Positions 47,065-59,156 of a stretch of DNA of 64,000 nt are shown in pieces. The position numbers and the translations under genes are program-made. The notes below the pieces were generated by a model, which worked only from the letters and a program-made list of their open reading frames with translations, was not told where the DNA came from and did no database searches. The stretch's first letter is position 1, and each line of letters opens with the position of its first letter. The stretch spans positions 1,798,001 through 1,862,000 of the forward strand of contig NZ_CP132744.1 of assembly GCF_037477895.1 (NCBI RefSeq), written 5' to 3'. The DNA is from Mycetohabitans endofungorum. GTDB lineage: Bacteria > Pseudomonadota > Gammaproteobacteria > Burkholderiales > Burkholderiaceae.

Positions 47065-47921
47065 GAGCGTGTTATGCACTTTCAGCAAGGCTCAAAATCG
47101 AATCGAGATGGAGAAACGCAGACCCTATCCGAGCAACGTGACGGACGAAGAATGGCGCTTCGCTGCTGCGTATTTAACGTTGATGGGGCCAGATGCACCG
47201 CGAAGACGGTATGAATTGCGCGAGTTGTTCAACGCACTGCGTTGGCTAGCTCGTGCGGGCGCTGCGTGGTGCATGCTGCCGACGAACTTTCCGCCATGGG
47301 AGGCGGTGTATCAGCAAACTCAACGCTGGCTGCGAGCGGGCTGCTTCGAAGCGATAGTTCAGGATTTGCGTTCGGTGCTGCGTGTTGCGCAGGGTCGCCA
47401 AGGTCAGCCCAGTGCGGTGGTCCTGGACGGGCGTATGTTGCAGTCGAGTTGTGAGCGTGGCCCACGCGCAGGCTACGATGGTTACAAGCGCAAACGGGCA
47501 AGCAACGTGCATATGGCCGTCGATACGCTCGGGCATTGGCTGGCGGTTCATGTCACGCCGGTCAATGAGCAAGCGCGCGCGCAGGTTCCGCTGTTGGCAC
47601 AAGAGGGGCAACTTGTGAGCGGGCAGAGCGTGAAGCTTGCCTTTGCCGACTAAGGTTATATAGGAGAAGAGCCTGCACAAGCCGCGCAAGATAAAGGCAT
47701 CGAATTGCAGGTTATCAAACGGCCAGAGGCAAGGAAGGGCTTTATCCTGCTGCCGCGCCGATGGGTCGTCGAACGCAGTTTTGGATGGCTCAATCGCTTG
47801 CGAAGACTCGCTCGCGACGACGAGCGTTTGCCTGAAACGCTCGTCGGCTTGCATTTCGTCGTCTTTGCCATGCTCATGCTCGTTCATGCCGCGCCTATCT
47901 TGCCAAGTGCATAACACGCTC
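47065..47921. mobile_element. IS5-family insertion sequence, defective
   Basis: Terminal inverted repeats GAGCGTGTTATGCACTT occur at both ends (47065 on, and the reverse complement ending at 47921), flanked by TA on each side as a probable target duplication. Length is about 857 bp. The single transposase gene carries a nonsense codon, so this copy cannot move on its own. Confidence 0.88.
47108..47914 (+). pseudogene. IS5-family transposase with in-frame nonsense codon
   Basis: The frame starts MEKRRPYPSNVTDEEWRFAAAYL and carries the DDE-type core: VVLDGRMLQSSCERG, then KRKRASNVHMAVDTLGHWLAV, and later [20 protein letters not shown]. At 47651-47653 a TAA replaces a codon inside the LAFAD-GYIGEE motif, most simply CAA to TAA (Gln). 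The reading frame continues unbroken afterwards to 47914. A single base change therefore inactivates an otherwise complete gene of about 268 codons. Confidence 0.88.
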
Positions 47922-47923
47922 TA

Positions 47924-48326
47924 AAGAATCGTGGCGATGTCATTGAGCGTGCGCTCGGCCGCTGCCAGCGGCATATCCGCGACGTTGCATGCTCGCTCGA
48001 TTACGAGTACACTTGTTTCGCATTGCCGGCAATCGAATTGGCCTGGCGTGGCACCAACGTCGCGAACGAAAGAGCAACAAGCGCGGCTCACGCGCTATGA
48101 ATCGATCCCGCGCTATCATCGAAGCGGCATGGCAATCCGAGCGATTGCGCCCATCATGGCATTGGAGCAGCGCGCAGTGCGGTACTGAATTCATGCCGGC
48201 GAGTTTTGCGAAAGAGCGCCGACAGGTGCGCTCCCAATACCGTCAACTCGTATACCGAATAATTGGACGATTCAACCAACCGCAAGATCTGCCCTCATCG
48301 ATTGTGTTGAATCAAAGAAAGCTTCG
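47924..48326. other. Intergenic region between IS5 copy and lysis cassette
   Basis: I see no supported gene here. Overlapping short frames on both strands have no family resemblance. It may be decayed phage DNA given the lysis genes that follow. Confidence 0.35.
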
Positions 48327-48704
48327 CTACGGCTGCTTACGCTCGCTTAATACCCTCCGGCGTGTCTTGCGCGTTTGACGCAACGCCTCGGTGATGACGC
48401 CAACATCTCCACGCGCCATCATCACAAAACTCAGCACCAAGGCATTGACCGCCACATGCGTCGGTTCCACCGGTGTGGAATACCATCCTGCACAGACACG
48501 TACCGCCAAAATGCCATACACCGCGACCAACCAAAATCGTATCGCTCGTTCATACCAATTCAACGGACTGCGCCGGGGTACTGACGCACTAAAGGCAAAC
48601 AACAAAATCAGAAAAATCGCACTTGCCAATACCCCATTCATCCACAGCAGTAGCAAGTCCCATACGCTGTAGGCATTGAAGTACGCTATTGCCGCTTTTA
48701 TCAT
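48327..48704 (-). CDS. Small phage-like membrane protein (holin-region)
   Basis: The product is 125 residues with three probable transmembrane helices (LLLLWMNGVLASAIFLILLFAF, IRFWLVAVYGILAVRVCAGW, VAVNALVLSFVMMARG) and a basic C-terminal tail. Size, topology and position after a holin-like gene suggest a holin or antiholin of a phage lysis cassette. The start overlaps the upstream gene by ATGA. Confidence 0.6.
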   Translation of the reverse strand: MIKAAIAYFNAYSVWDLLLLWMNGVLASAIFLILLFAFSASVPRRSPLNWYERAIRFWLVAVYGILAVRVCAGWYSTPVEPTHVAVNALVLSFVMMARGDVGVITEALRQTRKTRRRVLSERKQP

Positions 48705-49087
48705 TTTTCTAACTCGCTATTCTTAGTGTCATTAACAGGCGTACTCCCAATGATCCGGTAGGTCAACTGAGTCAACAGTTCCGGTACTATTTTCTCTGAC
48801 CAATCCAGCAGTGTATTGGCCAGTGTCACGATCGCCGCCGTAGACAGAAACGCGGCAAGCCATTCCGGTAGCCCCACGTACTGCTGCACTGACGAGGTCA
48901 CCGAAAATCCGCCAATCACTGATACGCCGAAATATGCTATCTTGCGCGGCCACGACGGCTCACGACTATGCAGCAAAAATATCAATGCACCGCACACTAC
49001 CCCACTTATCAGGGTTAGGTCATCCTGTGTCCAGGCCCTTGAACTGAACACGGAAGGCACACGCAATAGTTCAAACCACCACGTCAT
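48701..49087 (-). CDS. Putative phage holin
   Basis: The product is 128 residues with two to three hydrophobic helices (LTLISGVVCGALIFLL, IAYFGVSVIGGFSVTSS, WLAAFLSTAAIVTLANTLLDW) and a polar C-terminus. A protein of this size upstream of another small membrane protein and near endolysin and spanin genes is probably the holin that releases the endolysin across the inner membrane. AGAGG precedes the ATG. Confidence 0.65.
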   Translation of the reverse strand: MTWWFELLRVPSVFSSRAWTQDDLTLISGVVCGALIFLLHSREPSWPRKIAYFGVSVIGGFSVTSSVQQYVGLPEWLAAFLSTAAIVTLANTLLDWSEKIVPELLTQLTYRIIGSTPVNDTKNSELEK

Positions 49088-49302
49088 GCTATACCTCTGC
49101 TATATGTTCGCGCATCCGGCATCCAGTTGATCAGACCGTGCATGCTATGCTTACAACTGTATCGCATGGACATTGTTTGGGCTGGCCATCTGGGCAACCA
49201 ACGCATTTCGCTTACGTGGTTGCTCGATCACCGTACGCTTGAATTTACACTACAGACTTGCGTGGATACCTCCTTTGATGACCAATCGTTCAAGACGTTT
49301 TG

Positions 49303-49875
49303 TCATGGTACCGCCGACTGAACGGTCACGGGACACTCTGCGGTTTCAGGCCGCACCGCGCACACGTAAGCTTGTAAGGCCTTGAGCTTATCTATTTCTC
49401 GCTGGTCGTCGTCAGCGACCCGGAAAACGCGTTCTGCAACCGCTGGGTCGAGGTCTGCGTAGGTGGGGGAACCATTGCCCATTCCGGTGGTGGAGGCAAA
49501 GTCGGACACGTCACGGCTACGGGTTGAACAGTTGACGACGGCGACACGCAGCCGCTCAGTACCAGCAGCAAGAGCATTGCGCAAACGTTGATTTTCATTC
49601 TCATGGGCTTGACGCTCCTGACTCAGTTGTGCATCCAGCGTTTCAATCCGGCGGACCTGGACCTCACGCATAGCGGTCGCTTTCTGTTGCGCGGCCAAAG
49701 CTGCGTCTGAAATCGCTTTCATTTGTTCGGCATGCTGCTCATGGTCCCGGGCTCGCGCAGTTTGTTCTTCAGCCAGCCGTCTACCAGCGATGACCGAGCT
49801 TATGCTCCAACCCAAGGCAATCCCTACAATGAATAGAACACCATAGGATGCGATCCATCTCAGCAAGTGCTGCAT
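49303..49875 (-). CDS. Phage i-spanin (Rz-like)
   Basis: The product is 190 residues. A single N-terminal membrane anchor (YGVLFIVGIALGWSISSVIAG) is followed by a long coiled coil (RLAEEQTARARDHEQHAEQM, continuing to about residue 105) rich in Ala, Glu, Arg and Gln, the layout of inner-membrane spanins. A separate lipoprotein gene is nested in another frame, the diagnostic Rz/Rz1 arrangement. GGGAGAG precedes the ATG. The spanin pair fuses inner and outer membranes at the end of lysis. Confidence 0.82.
   Translation of the reverse strand: MQHLLRWIASYGVLFIVGIALGWSISSVIAGRRLAEEQTARARDHEQHAEQMKAISDAALAAQQKATAMREVQVRRIETLDAQLSQERQAHENENQRLRNALAAGTERLRVAVVNCSTRSRDVSDFASTTGMGNGSPTYADLDPAVAERVFRVADDDQREIDKLKALQAYVCAVRPETAECPVTVQSAVP
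49392..49604 (-). CDS. Nested phage o-spanin lipoprotein (Rz1-like)
   Basis: The product is 70 residues, encoded entirely within the Rz-like gene in a different frame. MRMKINVCAMLLLLVLSGC is a lipoprotein signal with lipobox LSGC (Cys19). The mature part is Pro-rich (TCPTLPPPPEWAMVPPPTQT), as in Rz1 proteins of Gram-negative phages. It should anchor in the outer membrane and contact Rz through the periplasm. Confidence 0.82.
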   Translation of the reverse strand: MRMKINVCAMLLLLVLSGCVSPSSTVQPVAVTCPTLPPPPEWAMVPPPTQTSTQRLQNAFSGSLTTTSEK

Positions 49876-50284
49876 TGCACTCTCCCTGACTCGGGGCAGC
49901 TGTGTTCCCCGTCTAAGGCACGTCGCCTACTATCTTACAAAGGTTTCTGCTCCTGCCCGTATGCTAAATCCACCCCATGCGCTCATGTAGCCGGAACGCT
50001 AGACGGGCTGAAAAAGGCAAAAACACTATATACCGCATTTATCTCATTGCCCAAACGGATCATGACTTAAACCGCCATCATTGAAAGAATTAGCAATGTA
50101 GGCACAGCGACTATGCTTTAAAAACAAGCCGCCGTGAAACAATACACTTGACATCGCTCAATTAAGTGCGACTATGGCATTGTTACGGATACGTAGCGAT
50201 TCTCACAACGATGAAAAAATCATAGAATATTACTACGTATTGCATCTAATTTTGAAATAAATAGCTTGGGGCGGGAAGTACCTT
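49876..50284. other. Non-coding gap inside the lysis cassette
   Basis: The stretch between the Rz-like and endolysin genes is AT-rich and has no supported gene. Intact phage cassettes are usually compact, so this 409-base gap may mark decay of an intervening gene. Confidence 0.4.
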
Positions 50285-50824
50285 TCATAGTCGGTTCATT
50301 ACCCAGCCAAACACGAATGCTTCGTCTTTCTCTCGTCTCTCTGCCAGCTCAATGTAACGCGCCCCTTGTAAGCTATTGAGTGCCTTGAGAAGCGCCACTT
50401 GCCCTGGCTCTTTGCGTTTGTCCAGAAAAGCTTTGAGCGCCGCGATTGTTTTGAGGCCTATCAAACCATCTACCATCATATCGGGGTAATCGGCCTGCCG
50501 ACGATTGAACACATTGAGCACACGCTGCAGAAACTGTACTGCCACCTGCGCGCCCATATTGACACTGGTATCAAATAATTCAAGCGCAATCGGCACCGAT
50601 AGTGTGGCAACGTCCTCCAGATGCAGCTGCTCCCAATAGCGACGCCGATAGATGGCTTTGGCGGTTGCTAAGGGCAACAAGGTCATCGGACCCAAATACC
50701 CTTCTGCTCGCGCCACCGCCTCAGTAATACCATAGGACGTTTCGCCGCCGCTATCGTCAGAATGATTGGAGTAGCCCCCTTCTCGAGCCACCGTTTTTTC
50801 AAATGCATCATCAAACGCCGTCAT
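50285..50824 (-). CDS. GH108-family endolysin (N-acetylmuramidase)
   Basis: The product is 179 residues. REGGYSNHSDDSGGETSYGIT (residues 15-35) contains the catalytic Glu and the GG-T-YGIT signature of glycoside hydrolase family 108. The C-terminal half (QFLQRVLNVFNRRQADYPDMM, then VDGLIGLKTIAALKAF) is the PG_binding_3 peptidoglycan-binding module. AAGAGGAGC precedes the ATG. There is no signal peptide, so export needs the holin encoded downstream. Confidence 0.9.
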   Translation of the reverse strand: MTAFDDAFEKTVAREGGYSNHSDDSGGETSYGITEAVARAEGYLGPMTLLPLATAKAIYRRRYWEQLHLEDVATLSVPIALELFDTSVNMGAQVAVQFLQRVLNVFNRRQADYPDMMVDGLIGLKTIAALKAFLDKRKEPGQVALLKALNSLQGARYIELAERREKDEAFVFGWVMNRL

Positions 50825-51108
50825 GGCTTTGCTCCTCTTAATAAGATCGCCATACGCATCCTTCTTGAAAAATTCACTTAGGTCAACAGGTGGATGGGTT
50901 TAAGCGATAAGCTGTTCAAAAAACAAAACTATCGAATGCGACAGATACCAGTCCCGTTTGTTGCGTATTTCGGACGAACGTGACCGGCCGTTTCGGGATT
51001 GTGACCGCCGATTTCGGGAACGTGACCGAGCGGACCAGAAGGCAGGGTTGGCGTTGCGCATGACATCAACTACGCGGGCTATGCTCGCCGGCTTTGCCCG
51101 GAGAGAGC

Positions 51109-52632
51109 ATGCCCGCGCACCGGATGAACATGCGCATGATCAAGGACGTTTTACGACTTAAATTCGACGGCGGCTTCTCGCACGATCGGATCGCCGCGTC
51201 GCTGGGCATTTCCAAAGGCGTGGTCACGAAGTACGTCGGACTGGCGAGCGCCGCTGGGCTGGGCTGGGCAAGTGCCGGCGACATGGATGAAGGTGAGCTC
51301 GAGAGACGGTTGCTCGGTAAGCCCACGGGACCAGCGGCCTACGCCCAGCCCGATTACGGGCGCATCCATCAAGAACTGCGCCGCAAAGGCGTGACGCTGA
51401 CACTGCTGTGGGAGCAATACCAGGCGGAGTTCGCCGATCGGCAAACCTACCGCTATACGCAGTTTTGCGAGCACTACAAGGCATTCGCGAAACGCCTGAA
51501 GCGCTCGATGCGTCAGATTCATCGCGCCGGCGAAAAGCTGTTCGTGGACTTCGCCGGACCCACGTTGCCGCTGACCGCCGGACGCCGCGCGCACGTATTC
51601 GTGGCTGCCATGGGCGCCTCGAGCTACACGTTCGCATGCGCGACGCCGGCCGAGACGATGGATGACTGGTTGGACGGCATTGCACGCGCACTGACCTTCT
51701 ATGGTGGTGTGCCGCAACTGATTGTGCCGGACAACCCGCGCGCGATGATTGCCGAGCCCGACTGTTACGAGCCTCGTGTCGGCGACACCGTGCTGGACTT
51801 CGCGCGCCATTACGGCACCTCGTTGCTGCCTGCACGCGTGTATCGTCCACAAGACAAATCGAAGGTAGAAGTTGCGCTCCAAGTCGTAGAGCGTTGGATT
51901 ATGGCGCGCCTGCGTCATCACCGGTTCGTATCGGTCCAGTCGGTTGACGACGCGATCCGGCCGTTGCTCAAGAACTTGAACGAGCGTTTGTTCCAGAAGC
52001 TGCCCGGATGTCGTGCCAGTGCATTCGCCGAGCTGGACGCGCCGGCTCTGCAGCCGCTGCCGGTGCAGCCCTATGAGCTGGCGCGCTTCAAGACGGTGAC
52101 GGTTCACATCGACTATCACGTCCAGATCAACAAACACTGCTACAGCGTGCCGCACGCGCTGGTCGGCCTCAAGCTCGATGCGCGCATCACCGCGGGCGCC
52201 GTCGAACTATTACATCGCGGCCGCCGCGTTGCCAGTCACGCCCGCAGTGATCGCGCGGGCGGCTACACCACCGTCATCGAGCACATGCCAGCGGCACACC
52301 GCGCTCATCTTGAATGGACGCCGCAGCGGCTCATTCATTGGGGACAGCAGATCGGCGCGGCAACCGGCGTGCTCGTCACCCGAGTACTGCAGGAGCAACG
52401 CCATCCAGAACACGGCTACCGGGCGTGCCTCGGATTGCCCTCGCTCTCTCCTCGATATGGTCGCGAGCGTCTCGAAGCGGCGTGTGCGCTCGCGCTGGAA
52501 CTGGGCGTGCATCGCTACCGCCATGTGCGCGACACCCTGATAAATAACCGCGATCGCGCCGTGGCGGCAACGCCTGCCAACTGGACCAGCCCGAGTCACG
52601 CGCACGTGCGCGGCCCCAGCTACTACCAATGA
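51109..52632 (+). CDS. istA: IS21 transposase IstA
   Basis: The product is 507 residues from an ATG preceded by GGAGAGAGC; an in-frame TTG at 51094 is the alternative. The N-terminal HTH (DVLRLKFDGGFSHDRIAASLG) is followed by the integrase core with EKLFVDFAGPTLPL, then VPDNPRAMI and a Lys-Glu region (QDKSKVEVALQVVERWIMARL), the DDE-type catalytic set. It cuts and joins the element ends. It lies 12 bases before istB. Confidence 0.95.
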   Translation: MPAHRMNMRMIKDVLRLKFDGGFSHDRIAASLGISKGVVTKYVGLASAAGLGWASAGDMDEGELERRLLGKPTGPAAYAQPDYGRIHQELRRKGVTLTLLWEQYQAEFADRQTYRYTQFCEHYKAFAKRLKRSMRQIHRAGEKLFVDFAGPTLPLTAGRRAHVFVAAMGASSYTFACATPAETMDDWLDGIARALTFYGGVPQLIVPDNPRAMIAEPDCYEPRVGDTVLDFARHYGTSLLPARVYRPQDKSKVEVALQVVERWIMARLRHHRFVSVQSVDDAIRPLLKNLNERLFQKLPGCRASAFAELDAPALQPLPVQPYELARFKTVTVHIDYHVQINKHCYSVPHALVGLKLDARITAGAVELLHRGRRVASHARSDRAGGYTTVIEHMPAAHRAHLEWTPQRLIHWGQQIGAATGVLVTRVLQEQRHPEHGYRACLGLPSLSPRYGRERLEAACALALELGVHRYRHVRDTLINNRDRAVAATPANWTSPSHAHVRGPSYYQ

Positions 52633-52644
52633 AGAGAACTGGCC

Positions 52645-53430
52645 ATGATGATGCAACAGACATTGACACAACTGCGCGCCCTGAAGCTCGACGGATTCGC
52701 AAATGGACTTGAAGAACAAATGATGCAGCCTGGTGCGGCCAGCCTGAGCTTCGCGGAACGGCTATCGCTGCTGGTCGACCGAGAGGTCAGTTGGCATGAT
52801 GATCGGCGCCGCACACGACTGCTCAAGCATGCGCGCCTGAAGTATCCGCAGGCCGCCATTGAAGATCTCGACACGCGCGCCGGCCGGGGCGTGGATTCGC
52901 GCTCGCTCATGAGCCTGGCGCTCGGCGACTGGGTCGAAGCCGATTACAGCCTACTCATTAGCGGCCCAACGGGTGCTGGCAAATCGTGGCTTGCCTGCGC
53001 GCTTGCGCAATACGCCTGCCGGCGTGGACACTCGGCGTTGTATCTGCGCGTGCCGCGTCTGAACGAAGAACTGCGCGTCCTGCACGGCAACGGCGGCTTC
53101 ACCAAATGGTTGCTACAGGTCGCCCGCGTTGATGCGCTGGTACTGGACGATTGGGCAATGGCTCCCCTCGACGCGATGGTTCGGAACGATTTGCTTGAGA
53201 TGATCGACGAGCGCGCAGCGGGCAAGGCGACCATCGTCACCAGCCAATTACCGATTGAACATTGGCATGGCTGGATCGGCGACGAAACCATCGCCGACGC
53301 GATGCTAGATCGCCTCATGCAGCGTCATCACCGGATCACGCTCACCGGCGAATCGCTCAGAAAAGCCCCCCGAAACCCAACCTACTGGAGCCCGAACGCG
53401 AACAGAACTAGCAAGGAAATCTACAATTGA
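52645..53430 (+). CDS. istB: IS21 helper ATPase IstB
   Basis: The product is 261 residues of the AAA+ DnaC/IstB family. Walker A is GPTGAGKSWLA (residues 107-117), Walker B VDALVLDDWAM. IstB assembles on target DNA and recruits IstA. It follows istA in the same transcript, as in all IS21 elements, and shows no frameshift. Confidence 0.95.
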   Translation: MMMQQTLTQLRALKLDGFANGLEEQMMQPGAASLSFAERLSLLVDREVSWHDDRRRTRLLKHARLKYPQAAIEDLDTRAGRGVDSRSLMSLALGDWVEADYSLLISGPTGAGKSWLACALAQYACRRGHSALYLRVPRLNEELRVLHGNGGFTKWLLQVARVDALVLDDWAMAPLDAMVRNDLLEMIDERAAGKATIVTSQLPIEHWHGWIGDETIADAMLDRLMQRHHRITLTGESLRKAPRNPTYWSPNANRTSKEIYN

Positions 53431-53502
53431 CACCGCGCAACGCCCAGACCTACCGAATCGGTCACGTTCCCGAAATCGGCGGTCACGTTCGCCGAAATAC
53501 GC

Positions 53503-53804
53503 ACCGACCACTGAGCCATCTCGCGGCGGCGAGATGGCTTCACCCTTTTTTGCGAGTGCCTGCGCAACCAACTCGGCCTTGAATTTCTCCTTAACGACTA
53601 TCTTCGCAGCCAGATATTCTCCGCTTTCAGTTCCTTCATCCGTGCCATCAGCGATGCGTCCATACCGCCAAACTTCGAGCGCCACTTGTAAAACGGCGTC
53701 GTGCTGATACCCAGTTCCCGCCAAAGATCCGGCATAGCCAGCCCGGGCTCCACCCGCTTCTAGGCCTCGATGATCTGGCTGTCCGTGAATCTCGACTTTT
53801 TCAT
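53503..53804 (-). pseudogene. IS3-family OrfA remnant cut by the IS21 element
   Basis: From 53804 the minus strand reads MKKSRFTDSQIIEA, a stop, then KRVEPGLAMPDLWRELGIST, then TPFYKWRSKFGGMDASLMARM and KELKAENI, the HTH and leucine-zipper region of IS3 (IS51/ISBcep-like) OrfA. It has an in-frame stop at codon 15, then a further disruption after the zipper, where AELVAQALAKK appears in another frame. It breaks off at the IS21 end, and OrfB is absent. The outer IS3 end may lie near 53870 (GGGGGATTACCC). Confidence 0.85.
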
Positions 53805-54083
53805 TGCGTAGAACTCCCTTAACGAGAAAATTCTACTTCTGTTCCCACCGGTTTTTTGGGGGATTACCCTAGCGGTAATGATTTAGAGAGGCGCTCGCAG
53901 CAGACTAAGCAGCTTCACGGCTTGCACGCCATTGAAGATTTTTTGGACTGTTATTCTATAAAATTTTTATGATAAAACTGCCATAAATTGCGCAAAAGTT
54001 ACGATTACCCGTAATAAGGTCGGCCTACCGGCGTTTCCCAACCTCAACATCACCGATTCCAACGCAGACGGATCGACGACGGT

Positions 54084-54980
54084 TCACTTTGGCCTGGGCG
54101 GACGGGCACTGGTCAACCAGCTAGCATGCCAGTAACTTTGCTTGGGCCGGTACATTTGCTCATAATCAGGACCAAATCGCCATTTTTTCGAGTTAAATAT
54201 CTCATCATGCGGGACTTCTCTGTTCTCCTTCCAAAACCGCACACGCTGCTTGACCTGCTCGGTTTTTTGATGCCGATACAGCCATCTCAGTTCACTGGAT
54301 GTAATACTGGTCCCATGCCCTATCTTGCTTGCTACCGCACTGAGATTTTCATCAATGTCGTCCACAATAAAGTGAATGTTTTTTTGCCTGACCAGCAACT
54401 GGTACTCAAGCCCCGCCTTACTGGTTTTCTTCCACAACGCCTTACTCGCCTCTAACGTTAATTGCTGGCTTGGTGTCACTTCGCTAGCAACATTGTAGCG
54501 GGGGTGGCGGGACAAAAATTTTTTGAATGCAATACCTCGCTGGGCATCAGCTAACGTCTTTTTGATGCGCTTGTCAGACTGGTAAACGTAGGGCTTATCC
54601 AGTGGATCCCATACCGCATTTGTCAAGTCATTTTGAATCAGAATTCTTTTAAGCGGCAGCGCGTCCCGCTTTTGCGTGCCGCCGCTGCCTTGGTCTAAGT
54701 TATTAAACCCGGCTTGCTTTAACGTGTCCAGTGCGCGCTTTCTTGGCGCATCCAGACCATAGACAATATCCCCCTCTTGAAAGACCGCTGCCAATTGTTG
54801 ATATGGAATTTGTTCACCGTCGTGTTTCGCTTGCGAAGCAGACGAAAGTCTAGCCAACGCGGCTTGAATTGATGCTAGTTTAAATGTCTGCGTTGACTCG
54901 TCCCCCCTCTCGGATAACCGCCTACTCGAGCGGCGCGAGGATTGATGCACTGCGTCCTGCTGAACGACGTTTGTTTTCAT
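54084..54980 (-). CDS. Candidate secreted effector, uncharacterised family
   Basis: The product is 298 residues with no signal peptide or membrane helix. The first 60 residues are polar and Ser/Arg/Gln-rich, as in type III secretion leaders. The best-defined block is 190-250: GLEYQLLVRQKNIHFIVDDID, then SITSSELRWLYRH and VRFW. I believe this ELRWxYR arrangement recurs in proteins of type III-bearing bacteria, but I cannot name the family. No hrpII-type box was found upstream. It lies between IS3/IS21 and IS66 debris. An effector role is inference from composition and context. Confidence 0.5.
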   Translation of the reverse strand: MKTNVVQQDAVHQSSRRSSRRLSERGDESTQTFKLASIQAALARLSSASQAKHDGEQIPYQQLAAVFQEGDIVYGLDAPRKRALDTLKQAGFNNLDQGSGGTQKRDALPLKRILIQNDLTNAVWDPLDKPYVYQSDKRIKKTLADAQRGIAFKKFLSRHPRYNVASEVTPSQQLTLEASKALWKKTSKAGLEYQLLVRQKNIHFIVDDIDENLSAVASKIGHGTSITSSELRWLYRHQKTEQVKQRVRFWKENREVPHDEIFNSKKWRFGPDYEQMYRPKQSYWHASWLTSARPPRPK

Positions 54981-55230
54981 TTTCCGCTCCTCATGGATCC
55001 GCTACGCTTGACACACAAGTCGATGAAGAGTTGCTCGCCCACCGGCTCCAGCCCGATTCACATTGAGCAAGTTAGCCCGTTCGTCGATTTCAACACACAG
55101 TGAAATGGTACGCGCATAGGCTAAACTATACCGCTGCATAGGATATGGCACTTTAATGTTCGCGTGCCAGGTATGCACATTGTTGCGCACAAAGTAAATT
55201 TGGACCAACTTTCAGTACAATCGGTCTTTT
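54981..55230. other. Upstream region of the 54-55 kb effector candidate
   Basis: I see no gene. No TTCG-N16-TTCG arrangement on the minus strand and no other clear promoter could be identified by eye. Confidence 0.35.
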
Positions 55231-55393
55231 TCGTGATCCGCTTGGCAGCATCGACCAGCGGCTGCAACCGCACACCACAAACACCAACCCACTGACCCAG
55301 CGTTGATTGAGCGATGGTAAGACCCGCGCGCTCGAAGATGCGTTCTTGACGGTACAATGGCAAGCGAGTCGCGCAGGGGAATCTCATCCCCAC
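55231..55393 (-). pseudogene. IS66 TnpC transposase fragment
   Basis: The frame encodes LPLYRQERIFERAGLTIAQ, then STLGQWVGVCGVRLQPLVDA, the segment of IS66 TnpC that precedes its DDE core. It is bounded by unrelated sequence on both sides and has no catalytic residues. It need not derive from the same copy as the scrap near 0.7 kb. Confidence 0.8.
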
Positions 55394-55828
55394 GCGCTTC
55401 CAGAACCGTACGCGAGCCTGTCAACTCATATGGCTCCCAGCATCCAACCGACCATACAAAGTTGAAAAAACGCGCCGCATCGTAAACACGTTGCGCGTTA
55501 CCCAGTGTGCCGATGGCACGGCAAGGCCAGATGCGTTTTGCGAAATGAACCCGCACCATACGAAGCACGTCATCTCATCTCGTTTCTCGGCACAGGAACT
55601 AGCACGCATCGCACCGCGGGGCCCGCACTGGGCCCGAGCGGGTTGCATCACGCGAGCGATGACTTCAATGACGAGGGGCGTGGGGGACGGCGCGACTGAT
55701 TGGGTCAAGCTCGTCCATACGAGGTGGCACTGCAGCGAGGGGGGCCACCCCACTCGGTCCAGGCGGTGCACGGCACCATTGCAGTGCTGTGCACGAGCAG
55801 GCGTACTCAGCGGTGGGCCGCAAAGCCC
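55394..55828. other. Unassigned sequence downstream of the rrn operon
   Basis: Open frames exist on both strands but overlap and carry no recognisable motif. It probably represents IS or intergenic debris. Confidence 0.35.
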
Positions 55829-55859
55829 AACGCCCGCTTCGGGGAGGGAAGCGGGCGTT
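55829..55859 (-). terminator. rrn operon terminator hairpin
   Basis: A perfect 12-bp stem (AACGCCCGCTTC / GAAGCGGGCGTT) with a 7-base loop lies 15 bases after the 5S end on the minus strand. No long T-run follows directly. Position and strength make it the likely end of the rRNA transcript. Confidence 0.75.
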
Positions 55860-55874
55860 GGGGGGCAAGGGGGG

Positions 55875-55991
55875 AGCCTGACGATTACCTACTTTCACAC
55901 GGGCAATCCGCACTATCATCGGCGTGGAGTCGTTTCACGGTCCTGTTCGGGATGGGCAGGGGTGGGACCGACTCGCTATGGTCATCAGGCA
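55875..55991 (-). rRNA. rrf: 5S ribosomal RNA
   Basis: The minus strand begins TGCCTGATGACCATAGCGAG and ends GTAATCGTCAGGC, with the universal CCCATCCCGAACAGGACCGT loop region. Length is about 117 nt, and the terminal stem TGCCTGA / TCAGGC closes it. Ends are accurate to a few bases. Confidence 0.95.
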
Positions 55992-56099
55992 AAAGGGGGA
56001 GCTGTCGCGCGGCGGGGCGCGCCAGCGAATCTGGAACAAGAAGCAGCCGGTAGGATTATGTCGTCGAGGACGGCACAACGGTAAAACGGACCAGTTATA

Positions 56100-58983
<2,884 letters not shown>

Positions 58984-59156
58984 CTATAACAAGTCCGTCT
59001 TGCAACGCACCGGCTATAGGTTGAGTTTTCGCGTTGTGCCGTATCTTCCAAGCGTCTTTTCAGATCACTCAAAACAATACTTTCAATCACTACCCGTCTA
59101 TCTTCTGCGCCCATCTCAAGACGCGTCCAATAGACATTACTGCTTCTTTTTCCAGA

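Larger units (their letters stand above)
50962..53502. mobile_element. IS21-family insertion sequence, apparently complete
   Basis: The element has matching ends: TGCGTATTTCGGACGAACGT on the left, and on the right the reverse complement of a near-identical sequence lacking one A, ending near 53502. Internal repeats of CGATTTCGGGAACGTGACC occur near both ends, the multiple terminal repeats seen in IS21. It encodes intact IstA and IstB. On the right it abuts an IS3-family remnant. About 2.54 kb. Confidence 0.88.

Noticed and set aside
55421..56084. Open frames on both strands between the IS66 scrap and 5S rRNA
   Set aside because: They partly overlap the 5S gene and terminator, contradict each other by strand and show no motifs.
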